DNA of 64,000 bases from Undaria pinnatifida (lineage: Eukaryota > Sar > Phaeophyceae > Laminariales > Alariaceae), in the NCBI GenBank assembly GCA_012845835.1, contig JABAKD010000016.1, positions 23,838,053 to 23,902,052 on the forward strand. Direction: 5' to 3'. Made by a program: the position numbers and the translations under genes. Shown here piece by piece: positions 1-11,470 of the stretch. Position 1 is the first letter of the stretch. Every line of letters starts with the position of its first letter. The notes beneath the pieces were generated by a model. That model made no database searches. It saw only the letters and a program-made list of their open reading frames with translations, and was not told the origin of the DNA.

Positions 1-2219
1 GCGTGTTCTGTAGGAACTAATGGTGTCTCCCTCGTGCCCCTATCTTTCCGTCGCTCGTGGTGCACTATGGGTGCTGTGATCGAGCGAGCAGCAGGCCAGC
101 CCTGGTCCTTCGTATCGACGAGTCTCAAGAGAGAGCCAGGCCGTATGGCGGCGCGCATCAACCCTGTTCTGAGTAGCGTTTGCAAGCTGCTACTATGTTC
201 CCGAGACGATGCTGTCCGCAAGCAGCTTGCCTTGATAGCACCTGGCTTGGCTGAGTGTAGTCGCCCTCCACTCTATGCATGTTGACCAAGCGCGAGCATT
301 TTGCAGCTCGAAAGGGTGGGAGTAGAGGAACAATCCTCCTGCATGCGGTTGCTCCTGCATGTTGAGGTGCCTTCTGCGACGAGTGTGTTGTTCGTATAGG
401 TTTCAGTATTATCTGTGTTAGTCTTATCATCCAGGGAGCCCCACTACTACGTACGTATACCGCCGTGCACCGCCCAGGTGGCGATGTTGCTGTCAGCGTT
501 TTCTCATACGAAGCTTTACGAACACTGCTGTTGCAGCTGTCGACACCTGTTGCAGCTGTGTTTTTACGCTTCATAAGAGTTGCCATGTTGCCGTGTTGTT
601 GCATTTTGCAAGCAACAAGAACAGACTCCATACGAAGGTTTTAATAGCACACCTCCTGATCTTGTGATACAGAGTAGGAGCACGAGTGGTGGGTAGTGTG
701 ACAGCGGTGGTGTGAGTGAGGCTGTTTTGTGGCGACCGTGATGCTTTTGGCACGAGCTTCTATTGCGTGTGTAGGTGGACGCGTCGTATACGCCCGCCGC
801 TGCTTTCCTCTGTTGTCTTTCGCCAACAAGCTTGTCATACCGTATTGCTCCGTCGCCCGCCTGGTAATATTCTTTGGTACCAGTACCAGGGTATGCATTT
901 ACGAGCAGGAGTCACGCTGTTGTTCAACTGCTGCTTCAGCTCTACTGATAATAATAGTCTATTGACGCGGGTTAATCGATACCAACTGAACTGATTTAAA
1001 TAATTCATGTACGAGACTCTGCTGCTGCTCAGATACCAAGTATCTGGCCCGTTCCAAGATAACCGGAGTACCACAGGCCACAGCGCAAGTCAGGGATACA
1101 GATAGCATTGGACAAGTTTTGTCGGCGTGTTCGATGGTGAGATAAAGCCCACAGCTGATATTTCCCCTACTCTCTTGTATGATATATTCCAACATACCCC
1201 TCCCTGCCTGCACCCCACCCCTTCCCCACTCCATCCCAGCGCATTCGTGGTGTCCGTGTGGCAGCCTCGAGTGAGAGCCACGAAGCGCTCCTTGGTGCTA
1301 GGCGCTGCCTTAGGCGATAGACACGGAGGCTTGGCCACGGCACACGGCACAACGGCAACGGCGCACGCGGCACACACAGCCCAAAGAGCACACACGCTAC
1401 ACACCGCACAAAGAGCACACACGGTTCACACCGCACAAAGAGCACACACGGCACGCTGGCGGCAAGGCACGGTTAGACCCGCCGCGGGGTTGGGAGGGTT
1501 GGGGTTGGGAGGGTCGCAACGGACACCGCTGCCGCTGCCGACGCAGTCCTTGTCGCCGTTGTCAACGCTGGACCGTCACGGCTCGGCCTTCAGGTAATTG
1601 AGGTGGTGTCGGTGGTGTTGTTGTGGTGTTTGTGGCGGTGGTGTTGCCGTTGTCGTTGTTGTTGTGGTGAGTGTCGTTATTGGTAGTGTTGTCAATGTGT
1701 TTGTTGATCGTGTTGTCCACGTTAATGTTGTTCTTGTTGGCCTTGCCTACTCAATGACCTTGATGGTCTCGGCGATTGGATGGCCTTAGTGAACCTAACG
1801 ACTTGCTTGATGGCCCTCACAACTTCATGACCGTGATGGCCATGACGACCCTAATGGCCTTGACGAGGTGATGACCTTGATGACCGATGACCACAATGAC
1901 TTTAATGTCTTTGGTGACCTTGAGGATCCTCACGAATGTGAATTTGACGACCTCGACAGGTTGAAGACCTTGACGACCTGATGACTTTGACGACTTGGAT
2001 GATCCTGATACTCGTAGCCTTCGTGGTCTTCGTGGCCTTGACGACCTCGTGGCCTCCATTATCTAAACGAGCTTGTTAACTTGATGGGTTCGGTGGCTGT
2101 GATGACGTTCGTTTGCCGCTATGACCTTGATATTTTACGTTCACGACCTTGTATCGTTGTGTTTGGCACTGGTTGTTTGATTGCTCGGCAGCCCTCAGCA
2201 TCCCCATGAGCCCGACCTG
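1..2219. other. Stretch without a confident gene upstream of the CCA gene
   Basis: Open frames here are short, overlap on both strands and resemble no family. The interval 1150-1600 is GC-rich with a short ACACGGC/AAAGAGCACAC-type repeat and ends in a good splice donor (CTTCAG|gtaatt, about 1595). It could be an upstream non-coding or transit-peptide exon of the following gene, since a matching acceptor (CCCTCAG) lies at about 2199. No start codon in a consistent frame was found, so this link stays speculative. Confidence 0.4.
1598..2060. repeat. GT-rich run followed by an imperfect GATGACCTTGA-type minisatellite
   Basis: Positions 1598-1740 are an impure GTT/GGT-rich run. Positions 1795-2060 contain many degenerate copies of a roughly 9-15 bp unit of the type CTTGATGACC or TTGACGACC. 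An 80-aa frame on the minus strand across it is a by-product of the repeat and not a gene. Confidence 0.7.
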
Positions 2220-5200
2220 ATGCCGGTGGCGAGAAGCCCGGGTGGGCATCTTAGGACCGACGTCAAGGTTAAACTCACGAAGGCGGAGGCCAAGCTTTTC
2301 GCCACGTTATTGGAGGTATGTTGCGGACACAATCTGATCATAGTAGGGTAAAATACGGCAGAGCTAGGGTAAAGTAATGTGCCGGTCGCCCCGGTAGCGT
2401 ATCAGGTTATCCTTGAGCCTGGTACAGGTCAGTTTCGTGAGTTCGAATCCCCCCGATTGCATACTCGAATAAATTCGTGGGGACTTTTCTTTTGCACAAA
2501 TTGACTTGCGGAAAGCGCGAAAGCGTGAGTTAGCAACACTTGATGAAAAATCGACGAGCAGTGGGATTGCTGAACCCTATGCGCGATAAAAATTGAAGGC
2601 AAGAACCGGGGGGGAGAAGGAACGACACCTTTGACCACGGCTTGTCCAGGAGCTGGAAAGTTGATGTGTGGAAAAAAAGAAAAAAGAAAAGAGTACGTTA
2701 GGGTAGGAACCCGCGTAGACACCTTCGAATCGACATTAAGGTTAAACTCACACAGGCGGAGGTCAGTCTTTTCGCTGCCTTGTTGGAAGCATGTGTCGGT
2801 TTCTGTCTGGTGGGGTATGGTATAGTACGGTATCAGGAGGGTAGGGCAGGGTAGGGCACGGTATCAGTAGATGGGGCCATTGTGGGAAGTTGGTTGATAT
2901 TGTATTTGTGTGGTGTTATTAATTATTTCGAATGAACCATGCAGCAGTTTTATAGTACCAGCCGCCGCGGACGCGAAATTGGTGCCATGACTGGAGGCTT
3001 TACGCAGCAAACCTGCTTCAAAAATTACCCGGGATGGCATGTAAAACTCCTGACATGTTCGTATGGTAGGCGCGCGATACGTTTATACTGTACAAGGTAC
3101 AAACCAAGGTATAAACTCTTTTGGGCTGGGCGGTGTTCTTGCTGGGTGACTTGAGCCGTGGCAAGTTATGTTTTATTTTCTACATAGTATTCATGATTTT
3201 TTTTTTCCTCTTCAACCTACGACACCCCCGGACTTTTCAAGCAAACCACATCCCTAGTACTTACATATAAACGCCTAAATGAAACTCAAACTCGAAATCG
3301 AAAATTAAATTACAAAATGTGAAAATTATGACCACTACCAAACGGAAATTAGAATGAAAATTAACACCCATATCAAAACCGATACACAGATGGTGAAGGA
3401 AGAGAAAATGGGCACGACGTTGCGAGTGGCAGGGGGCTGGGTCCGAGACAAGCTGGTGGGGCAAGAGCAGGGCTTCCATCAGCGACACCTGTCGAAGGTG
3501 GACAAGATGGACATCGACATCGCGCTCGACAACTGCATGGGTGGTGACTTCGCGACCAAATTGAGCCGCTTCCTTTCTAAGGTGCGATGCGGTCGGTTAA
3601 CCTTGTGACATGCGGTCGGTCGACGTTGTGAAGTTGGCTTTGTTTTACAAATTTATTCCAACACAGCCAGTTTTGTTCTGGGATGCGGGGCTCCAGAGTC
3701 GAGAGATTTGGGGGGGGGTTGGTGAGGGGTCACTGTAGTATGATGTTTCTTGGTACCAGGGTATGTATTAGAGGATACTAGTATATTCGTGTTTGTATTG
3801 TGTACCTCGTACCTGGTATATTCGTAGTTTGGTTGCGGCAGTTAATAGCAAAAGGCCATCCCCGCCTTCGCCCCTTTCCCCTTCCCCCCCTTCGCCATTG
3901 ACCCCAGCTTACGTGCCCCCCCCCCCTTCCACTGATCCCTTCCTCCCTCCCCACTCCTTCTTCGCCTCGATTTTGTGCTGTTGCTCTAGAAGAAGGGCGG
4001 ATCGAGGACGAGCAAGGTTGCCCTGATTGCTTCGAATCCTGACAAATCCAAACACTTGGAGACGGCTACCCTAAGGATTGACAACTTTTGGGTGGACTTT
4101 GTTAATTTGAGGACGGAGTCGTACCTGCAGGATAGCCGCATCCCGAGCATTAATATTGGAACTCCCATGGAGGATGCTTTCCGCAGGTGAGGGGAGGGAA
4201 GCATGGTTTGATGCTGGCACCGTATTGAAAATATCATATTCTGTGGTGAAGAGCATGAGTATGTTTGTGGGAGGTAATTGGGTACGCAAGTTTTTTGTTG
4301 GGCAAATAATGGAAGATTACTCGTACGAGTGTTATTGATCGTGTTGAGAGTATGTGCACAAAACTTGAAAGTATGACCAAGTGTGTAACTACAGTTTTCT
4401 GCCTTAGGATGAAGTACAATAATACGTGTTTTAATATTATTATTAGTACCTAACGTAATTACAGTCAACTGTTGATGTTCACCCTGTTTACCCTGACAAC
4501 ATTCATTCGTAGGACAAACGAGCGGCCGGTGTAGCACGCAGCTTGCAAAGATGAGTACGAGTATCGACCCTAATTTTGTCGAACCCACAGCTGACGTGTT
4601 TCGATTTTTTTTTTTTTCAAGTATGTGAGTGCAAGGTGTAGTATAAGGCATACACCTCTCAATCTCTCTGTCTCGCGCCCTCTCAAGGCATGCACACACC
4701 TCTCACTCTCTCCGTCTCGCGCCCTCTCACTCTCCCTCTTTTTCTCTCCGCCTCACCCCTATCTCTCCCCCAGAGACCTCACTATCAACTCCCTGTTCTA
4801 CAATGTAAACACCGGCACGGTAGAAGACTACACCGGCAAGGGCACCTCCGACCTCCGCTTGGGACTCGTCCGCACCCCTCTCCCGCCCTGCGAGACCCTC
4901 CTCGACGACCCTCTGCGCGTGCTTAGGGCGGTAAGATTCGCCAGCCGCCTGGGGTTTAGGGTGCACCCCGAGCTGATGAACGCTGGGAGGGACCCAAGGG
5001 TGCATGAGGCCCTCTGCACCAAGGTGAGGGACGTGGAGGGGGCGGGGGGTAGAGGTTGTTCGGCGGGCGGAGGGGTGTCGTTGAAAAGTACGGGTTGGAA
5101 AAGATGAATAAAAAATGTGGGCTCTAGAGCGAGATTTCTCTCTTGTCTTGTTTTGTGGGTGACTAAAGACAAGTTATCTTTGATATGCAGCAAGGCTGGG

Positions 5201-5936
5201 GATAGGGGGTGGCGGTGTTGGGGTGTTGCGGTGTGTTTGGAGGCGTTTTGCGGGTGAAAAGTCGAAATTAGTGGCCGGAAAAAATCCGTACGCGGTGTTG
5301 TGCTTTTTGTCTCGTTATCTTCAAGGATGTGGTGTTTTACTCACACGTACTGTATAATATATACAGAAGACTAGGTCAATATGGCTGACATGTTGCGGGG
5401 GAAAAGAAGCAGAAATGAAAATAGTAATGTATATGACCAACAACCGTCAGATGTACCCTCTCCCTGCCATGTAGCAGCTCTAAGCCCCGCTCCTGTTTTT
5501 TTTTCCCTTCTCAACCTTCCGCTGTATGTTACTTCAAAGTATATTTCCCAAGTACTTCGAAGTATATCATGATTTTTTTTTCCTCTGTAGATTGACACCG
5601 CTGTAAAATGCTTGTAACTGTTTTCCTGCCGCTGCATTTCCACCCCTCTTGTAACTGTATGGACTGGAAATGTTTGCAATCTTTGTGTCTTGTTCTCTCT
5701 GTTCTCGCTGGAGCACAGGTTAGCCGGGAGCGCGTGGGGTGTGAACTTGACCAGATGGTTCGGTCGGCTGCGCCATTGCGAGCGTTCCAGTTGATGGACG
5801 ACATGGACCTGCTTCCCATGGTGTTTCCCTTGCCGGACAAGTTCGTACTCCCCACCGATGATGATGGCCCCCGCGCTTACGAGTTCGGGATGGTCTACCT
5901 TAAGGTGAGTTTTCTGTTTTCGTCAGGGCCGTGTCG

Positions 5937-5967
<31 letters not shown>

Positions 5968-5975
5968 GCTGTTGC

Positions 5976-6013
<38 letters not shown>

Positions 6014-9000
6014 TTGTTGTTGTTGTTCTTAGTTGTTCTTAGTTGTTGTTGTTGGTGGTTAGTTGTTGCTGTTACTACTACATACCAGGTACGAAATAGT
6101 GTTTTTTTATTTCTACGTTGCTGCCTGAAGACGTTGTTTTTGTTTGCACGGTGATTCGTGTTTTTTATTACGGCTACGTCGTACGAGTATCAGTTCGGGA
6201 TGGTCTACTTTGTGGTCGGGGTTTTTTTGTTTGTTTTTTAGAAGTGATCGGTGCTTTTTTTGGGGGGCTACGTGTGAAGTCGGCTTACCTAGAGGTCGTT
6301 GTTTTTTTTATTGGGGCTACTTGTGATTTGCGATTTGACGCATGCTTTGCCATGTGCAATAAGCGTATCACCATTTTTTCTGGTGCTCCGCGCCCCGAGC
6401 TCCAAAACAAGTACAACAAATTGCGCGCGTTGTTTGCTTCCACTGCATCTGCCTCTGGAGGCAGGTGAAATAGTGTCATTGCTTTTAATAATGCTCCTAT
6501 TTGCCGTTTACGATGCCACTGCTCCGCGGTTGTTGGCGCTGTGATCAATGGTGGTTGCAGAACATGTATCATTTGCTGGACAACGAGCAGCTAGAGCTAG
6601 ACGGATTCAACGCCTTCAGACCAAGCAACGACCAGCCAGCTCCACCAGGGGACGCGGAGACGGCACCATCACCAACGCCAGGTGCTAGACCGGATGTAGA
6701 CGGGGGGGGGGCAGGGCGGCGGTTGTCGGCGATCAAAGCGAAGGTCAAGGCTAAGGCCAAGTCTAAGGGGGGGGCGAAGGGAGAGGCAACTCCTGCAGCA
6801 AAGACGAAGGCGAAGGCTAACGCCAGCGCTGAGGGCGGCGGTGGCGAGGGGAGAGTTCAAGCCGGGACGCGAGGGGGAGGGGGGGGGGTGGAAGAGATCG
6901 ACGAGGAGGAGATGCGGCGGCTGGGGATCTACGCGGCGTTCCTGTTGCCCTTGGCGAACAGCATGTGCCAAGATCGGAAAAAAGGGACAAAAAACGTGAG
7001 AGGACACCTCGCAAGGATAGGAGTAGGGTTACGGCTAGAGGATATATATATATTTTTATCCTCCAGACGATGGGGAAAAATAAAGCTTCAGCTCACCACA
7101 CTTGAGTATTTTCATACGCGTCGTGTGTCGATTTAACTCAGAGGATATCGTCTAGGCTATAGGGTACGGTGGGCTGGGGTTAGGGTGACGGGGAGCGGCT
7201 GTAGAGGAGCCATTGTTTGTGGGGAACTAGTTTTCGCCTTCCTATTCGGGGAGTCCACCCGCGCTGTCCTCGGCGCTTAATTATTGTACTTCTTGGCCGC
7301 GTAATATTTTTCTACTCATCTGAAACCTGTAATATTTTCGATTTCCGTGTCAACCGTTGCCTCTTGCAATACGTTGCTCTGGGACGTTTGCTCAAGACAC
7401 CCGTCCAAATATTGTTGGTGTTCCTTCCTTTCGGCGGTCCTTATCCTATCCCACCCTCTTAACTCTCTCCGGCTCAAACCTTTGCTTCCCGCGAGGTGTA
7501 CCGCGTGACCCTTCTCAGAAATTGTCGGTAAGGCCATCCCTCCCACGCTTCTCTTCCACGCTACCTTATCCGTCTAACATGATTCTGTGCAACCCACCCC
7601 TACGCAGGAGTGCACCCTTGGTCGTACGACTATGCAATATTTTTGTTGTTGTATGAGTACACCCTCTCTCTTTTACACGCTTTTTTGGGGAGAACCTAGT
7701 CGGAAGCTGTGTGGATTGTGTTTTGCAGGTCGTAAAGAATTGACGTGTCTGCCGTGCCCTCTCAGCTCAAGGTCGGTCTTGCGCTCTTGCCCTCTGGCGA
7801 TCGCTTTTCGTTTATCTTGACCACAAATGCCATACTACCGTAATACGCGCGATCGGAGTATCACACACAGCTTGCAAAGATGAGTTTCGACAAAATCTTC
7901 GATGTCACAGCTGGAGTGTATTTTTGGTTTTATAAGATCGATCGGAGCGTCACACGCAGCTTGCAAAGATGAGGGTTTCGACGAAATCTTCAACGAAATC
8001 TTCGATCTCAAAGCTGTGGTGTATCTTACTTTTTTTATATTACCATGAACGTCTGTTTTGCCGTCCTGGTCTCTGACCTTTTACTCGAATCATGATTACA
8101 AGATTGGCGTTTTTCTTTGTTCATGGTGGTTTTAAGTTTAGTTTCGTATTATTGATGGATGATGATGTCAGGTGGCGATGGTTGACGGGGGCCATGGCGG
8201 ACAGTCTAGGGCGGACCCGGCATCTCTCCAACTCTCATGCCCTGTCGTACTTTTTTCTTCCCCCTTGTCTCGTCGCGTTTTCAGTTCTGCCCTGTTTTCG
8301 CTCGGGCGTTTTTCTGCAACGACGATGACCTTATTATTGTGATTATTTTGATGGATCATGATCGTGCCAGGTTCCGATGATCCACGTGATGATGGCGGAC
8401 TGTCTCAAGCTCAGGGCCAAGGACCCGGAGCGGGTGATCCAGTTGCTCAGGTACGGCCGTCGATAACTTTAGCAGCAGCACGAGTCGTAATCCTAACATT
8501 GACCTGTAAGCTCGGGACGGATTACACAGAACGGGTGGTATAGTTGCAGAGGTGCGGCCATCGACAAAACCCTCGCCTTAACCTCACCACTAGCGACAAC
8601 CCTATCCCTAGCGGCAGCGGTAGCCATAATCCTACTGTAGCACAATAAATACCAATCCTACTGTAGCACAATAAATACCAATCCTACTGTAGCACAATAA
8701 ATACCAATCCTACTGTAGCGCAATAAATACCAATACCCATAACCCCAAGTGGAGCACCCTACGATGTTATCGCCATTTGTTGTTCCACTGACACCTTAAC
8801 ATTAGCCTCTAGCTCAGAGCCAGGGGCCGGGAGTGGGTGATGCAGTTGCTCAGGTGCGCCGTTGACGAAACGCTACCTCTGTTGTAACCCCAAGCCTGAC
8901 CGTAGGTATAGCCATCACCCTTGCAACCCTAGCACTAACAGTACCAGTACCAGTGGCTATAATTCGCAACATGAGTGTGTAAAACGTTTCACTTTTCATA

Positions 9001-11470
9001 GCCACAACTGTAGCACTAGCTGACGCTCGCATTCACGTGTGCAATGGTCTAAATGACGTGTGTATTCTGTTTGTATGCTACATGCATACCCTAGCGCTGA
9101 CTGCGATACATACGTCACTATTTTAGTCTGCAGCACTAACTTGTACACTGGTGCATTGTGTTTTCCACATGCACACAGCGCGGCGATGGACTTCCAGACC
9201 CTCGTACGGAGACCTGCACGAGGGCCGCTAACGCGAACAAACAAGACCATTTCGCTGCCACGACTGGCGCCGGGATTGACGCTTAGATCTGTGAGTGACA
9301 TAGATCCCTGCTGTACTGGTCGTTTTTTTGGCGGTAGCGTCGTTGGTATGGTGTTGCTTTTGTTGGTGGTGGGAGTAACGTTGCTGATGTTTTTGGCTTT
9401 GTATGGTGATGTTTTTTTCTTTTTTTTTCTTGTCCTGGTCCTGTTGTTGATGTGTATGTTGTGTTTCGGTTGTGTTGCGAATTAGTAGTTATTTTGTCCC
9501 TGAATTCATACCCGCGGTTGAGAACGAAACCAAAACATTGTCAATCTGTTGTGTGGAGTGGGCGACGTGTTTCACCTGAGTAGCAGCTTGCTGACACGAA
9601 CGGCATGCTTGTTTGCTTTGGCTTTGGAATCGCATCACATGGCGCACGCAGAAAGACCCTGGCAATGAATGCATCTCCCTCATGCTTGTGCTTGCTCGCT
9701 TTCCTTATCGCACATGCGGAAATGCTGTGGTTGGACTTGACAATGCATCGCGCTCTCGTGCTTGCTCGGTGTCTTGCTTGCCTGATTGGGCCCAGGTTGG
9801 TCCTCTGTGGCGAGTCGCGTTGGTCCTTGGGCTGACGGGTGACCTGGGTACGAGGCACATCCTCTCCGATAGCGCCAGGTGGGACTATACACATGTGGGC
9901 TAAATGGGGGAGGGCATGTTGCAAGATTCCTTGGTATCGTCACCATCTATCAAATTGTCTCTGGTGTGTTTGTGTGTGCACTGTTATGTTTGCGGCGCGG
10001 ACCTCTACCTGAGGCATACCAGTCACCTAAAGGCGCTTAACGGCACCGCTATGTTCGGGAGGGCTAGGAGGGTGAAGTGTACCATCCTACGTATATTTTA
10101 CATATGCACCCCACTAATTGCACTTGAGAGTAGTGTACAATCTTTATTTTTCAGTATTATTTTTTTTTCTCACACTTTTACGTTCCAGCTTCTGGGCAAG
10201 CCGTGGTCACAGGTGTCGTTCCTTCTCCCCCCCGGTTCTTGCCTTCAATTTTTATCGCGCATAGGGTTCAGCAATCCCACTGCTCGTCGATTTTTCATCG
10301 AGTGTTGCTAACTCAAGCTCTCGCGTTTTCCGCAAGTCAAGTTGTGCACAAGAAAAAGTCCCAACGAATTTATACGAGAATGCACTCGGCGGGGCTCGAA
10401 CTCACGAAATAGACCTATACCAGGACAATCTTTATTATAACAGTGCAAGTACAAGGGTTTAGTGTGGCGGACAGCTTTTGAGAAAGGTACTACAAACGTA
10501 AAATGATCGACGCATAGGGTTAGGACCATAGTCAACGGACGATAGAACCCAGCCCAATATGTTCCGATAACCCCGGCATATTCGTTGCATGACGAAATCA
10601 ATCTGCCGATTTCAGAGATCGCCTTACAGGCTCTTTGGCACTCCCTCATCCTTGGCCCGAAAACTGAAGGCTCTCTCCTTGCCCCACATCGCGAATACGA
10701 AAGTGCGCCAATTTGCCCCCTCTCGTATTATTAATATTTTTTAGGACAACCCTCTCCTAGAGCAGGGGCTTTACATTAACGCTGGTGTACAAACCTAAAC
10801 CTTCCGTGACCGCCGCCGCCCTCCCCTCCAATTCGCGTGTGCTCTCTCCCCCCATTTATCTACATTGCAGGGACCGCGCCGATCGAGACGAAGACGCCGC
10901 CATGATCACGGCATACGTGACCATGGGGCAAGAGATTGAGTCCATGGGGCTAGAGGGGGTCTGGAACATGAAGCCGATGTTTAACGGCGGCGAGGTTAAG
11001 ACGATCCTTCCCAAAATCCCAAGAGGCCCGGCTTTCTCGGACGTGATGAACGTGAGAGGCGTCGCCATGTCGGGGAGCGGGGTTAAAAGTTTGTTGTGGG
11101 TGATTTTGAACTAGGGGTATATAGCGAGGACTGGGGGGGGCATCGTCTTCATTAGTAAATCGGGTTTTTTTTCGCCTGGCAGGCGTCTATCATTAGGGTT
11201 GTTGCAGGTTGGAAAACGAGTATGGGTACCTACGCCCACCACCTTCTCCAGTTTTGAGAGCCCCCCCCCCCCTCCCTCCCTGCCTCCCTCCCTCCCTACT
11301 TCCCTCCTCATCCCATCTCCCTTCCCTTGTTGTTGCACGGCGCTTTGCGTGTTGTCCGTTTATTCGCCTGGGCGCATCAGGAGCAAATATCGTGGATGAT
11401 CGACAACCCGGGTGCGAGCAAAGAGGAGGGACGGGAGTTCGTACAAAAACGATTCGAGCAGTTCTGCTGA
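2220..11470 (+). CDS. CCA1: CCA-adding tRNA nucleotidyltransferase (11 coding exons)
   Basis: This enzyme adds or repairs the 3' CCA end of tRNAs and belongs to the class II nucleotidyltransferase/poly(A) polymerase family. The exons are 2220-2315, 3390-3581, 3990-4186, 4774-5023, 5719-5904, 6561-6995, 8371-8450, 9179-9290, 9796-9878, 10871-11051 and 11381-11470. All junctions are GT-AG and all phases agree, giving about 633 aa. Visible motifs are LRVAGGWVRDKL with DIDIALD (nucleotidyl transfer and metal-binding Asp pair) in exon 2, HLETATLRI and VDFVNLR in exon 3, and RRDLTINSLFYN plus DDPLRVLRAVRFASRLGF in exons 3/4. VSRERVGCEL is in exon 5 and the plant-like tail GLEGVW..KP is in exon 10. 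Exon 6 carries an unusual Lys/Ala/Gly-rich insert of about 80 residues. The ATG at 2220 is the first in-frame Met; an upstream targeting exon is possible. Introns hold a SINE and other repeats. Identification is firm; the 85-nt exon at 9796 and the 5' end are the least certain parts. Confidence 0.93.
2383..2695 (+). mobile_element. tRNA-derived SINE, copy 1
   Basis: The head looks like a tRNA gene with RNA polymerase III boxes: A box TAGCGTATCAGG at 2395-2406 and B box GAGTTCGAATCC at 2439-2450. A body of about 220 bp follows (GACTTGCGGAAAGCGCGA ... GGCTTGTCCAGGAGCTGG), ending in an A-rich tail near 2670-2695. Five further copies in the window share head and body. It sits in intron 1 of the CCA gene, between an exon and a degenerate copy of that exon. 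Confidence 0.88.
2725..2795 (+). pseudogene. Degenerate duplicate of the first CCA-gene exon
   Basis: The stretch reads IDIKVKLTQAEVSLFAALLE and is clearly related to TDVKVKLTKAEAKLFATLLE of the exon ending at 2315; flanking intron sequence is also similar. The donor has changed from GAG|gtatgt to GAA|gcatgt, so ordinary GT splicing is lost, although a GC donor is conceivable. A SINE separates the two copies. It is either a dead tandem copy or an alternative exon. Confidence 0.7.
4510..4620 (+). repeat. Diverged copy of repeat family B
   Basis: It contains GCACGCAGCTTGCAAAGATGAG, followed by a TTTTGTCGAACCCACAGCTG-like segment, and matches the better preserved copies at 7838-8040, 32405-32578, 46598-46745 and 55340-55510. 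It lies in intron 3 of the CCA gene. No coding potential was seen. Confidence 0.6.
5935..6062 (+). repeat. (GTT)n microsatellite
   Basis: A nearly pure GTT run begins about 30 bp after the donor of exon 5 of the CCA gene. The poly-Val and poly-Leu frames across it are repeat artefacts. Confidence 0.9.
7838..8040 (+). repeat. Two tandem copies of repeat family B
   Basis: Two units of roughly 100 bp share CGATCGGAG(T)ATCACACACAGCTTGC, GATGAGTTTCGAC, AAATCTTCGAT and a closing CACAGCTGGAGTGTAT. The family recurs at 4510, 32405, 46598 (reverse) and 55340. It has no open frame and shows no clear terminal inverted repeat. It may be the end of a larger non-autonomous element. Confidence 0.75.
8631..8734 (+). 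repeat. 26-bp tandem repeat, four copies
   Basis: The unit CCTACTGTAGCACAATAAAT plus ACCAAT is repeated four times with a single A-to-G change in the last copy. It lies in the CCA-gene intron after the exon ending at 8450. Confidence 0.95.
8808..8862 (+). pseudogene. Decayed duplicate of a CCA-gene exon end
   Basis: The text AGCTCAGAGCCAGGGGCCGG ... GTGATGCAGTTGCTCAG|gtgcgc copies the end of the exon at 8371-8450 (CTCAGGGCCAAGGACCCGG ... GTGATCCAGTTGCTCAG|gtacgg), including the splice donor. A poorer trace occurs near 8525-8565. Local tandem duplication of exon plus donor, followed by decay, is the simplest reading. Confidence 0.7.
10150..10424 (-). mobile_element. tRNA-derived SINE, copy 2 (5'-truncated) with 12-bp target duplication
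   Basis: This is the reverse orientation of the family at 2383. The T-rich tail lies near 10156-10170 and the B-box complement at about 10396-10406. The A-box part is absent, so the copy is 5'-truncated. ACAATCTTTATT occurs at 10138-10149 and again at 10425-10436, a direct target-site duplication that fixes both ends and shows retrotransposition. Confidence 0.9.

Noticed and set aside
158-631. 157-codon minus-strand frame and overlapping frames at the left end
   Set aside because: No domain, no conserved composition, and frames on both strands overlap; typical of random open frames in GC-balanced intergenic DNA.
1127-1597. 156-codon plus frame rich in AHTAQRAHT repeats
   Set aside because: Product of a short tandem repeat; both strands are open. 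Kept only as a possible source of an upstream exon.
5936-6154. Poly-Leu/poly-Val frames suggesting membrane helices
   Set aside because: They translate a GTT microsatellite inside an intron.
8630-8740. Regular repeats considered as a CRISPR array
   Set aside because: Units are contiguous 26-bp tandem copies without spacers, in a eukaryotic intron.
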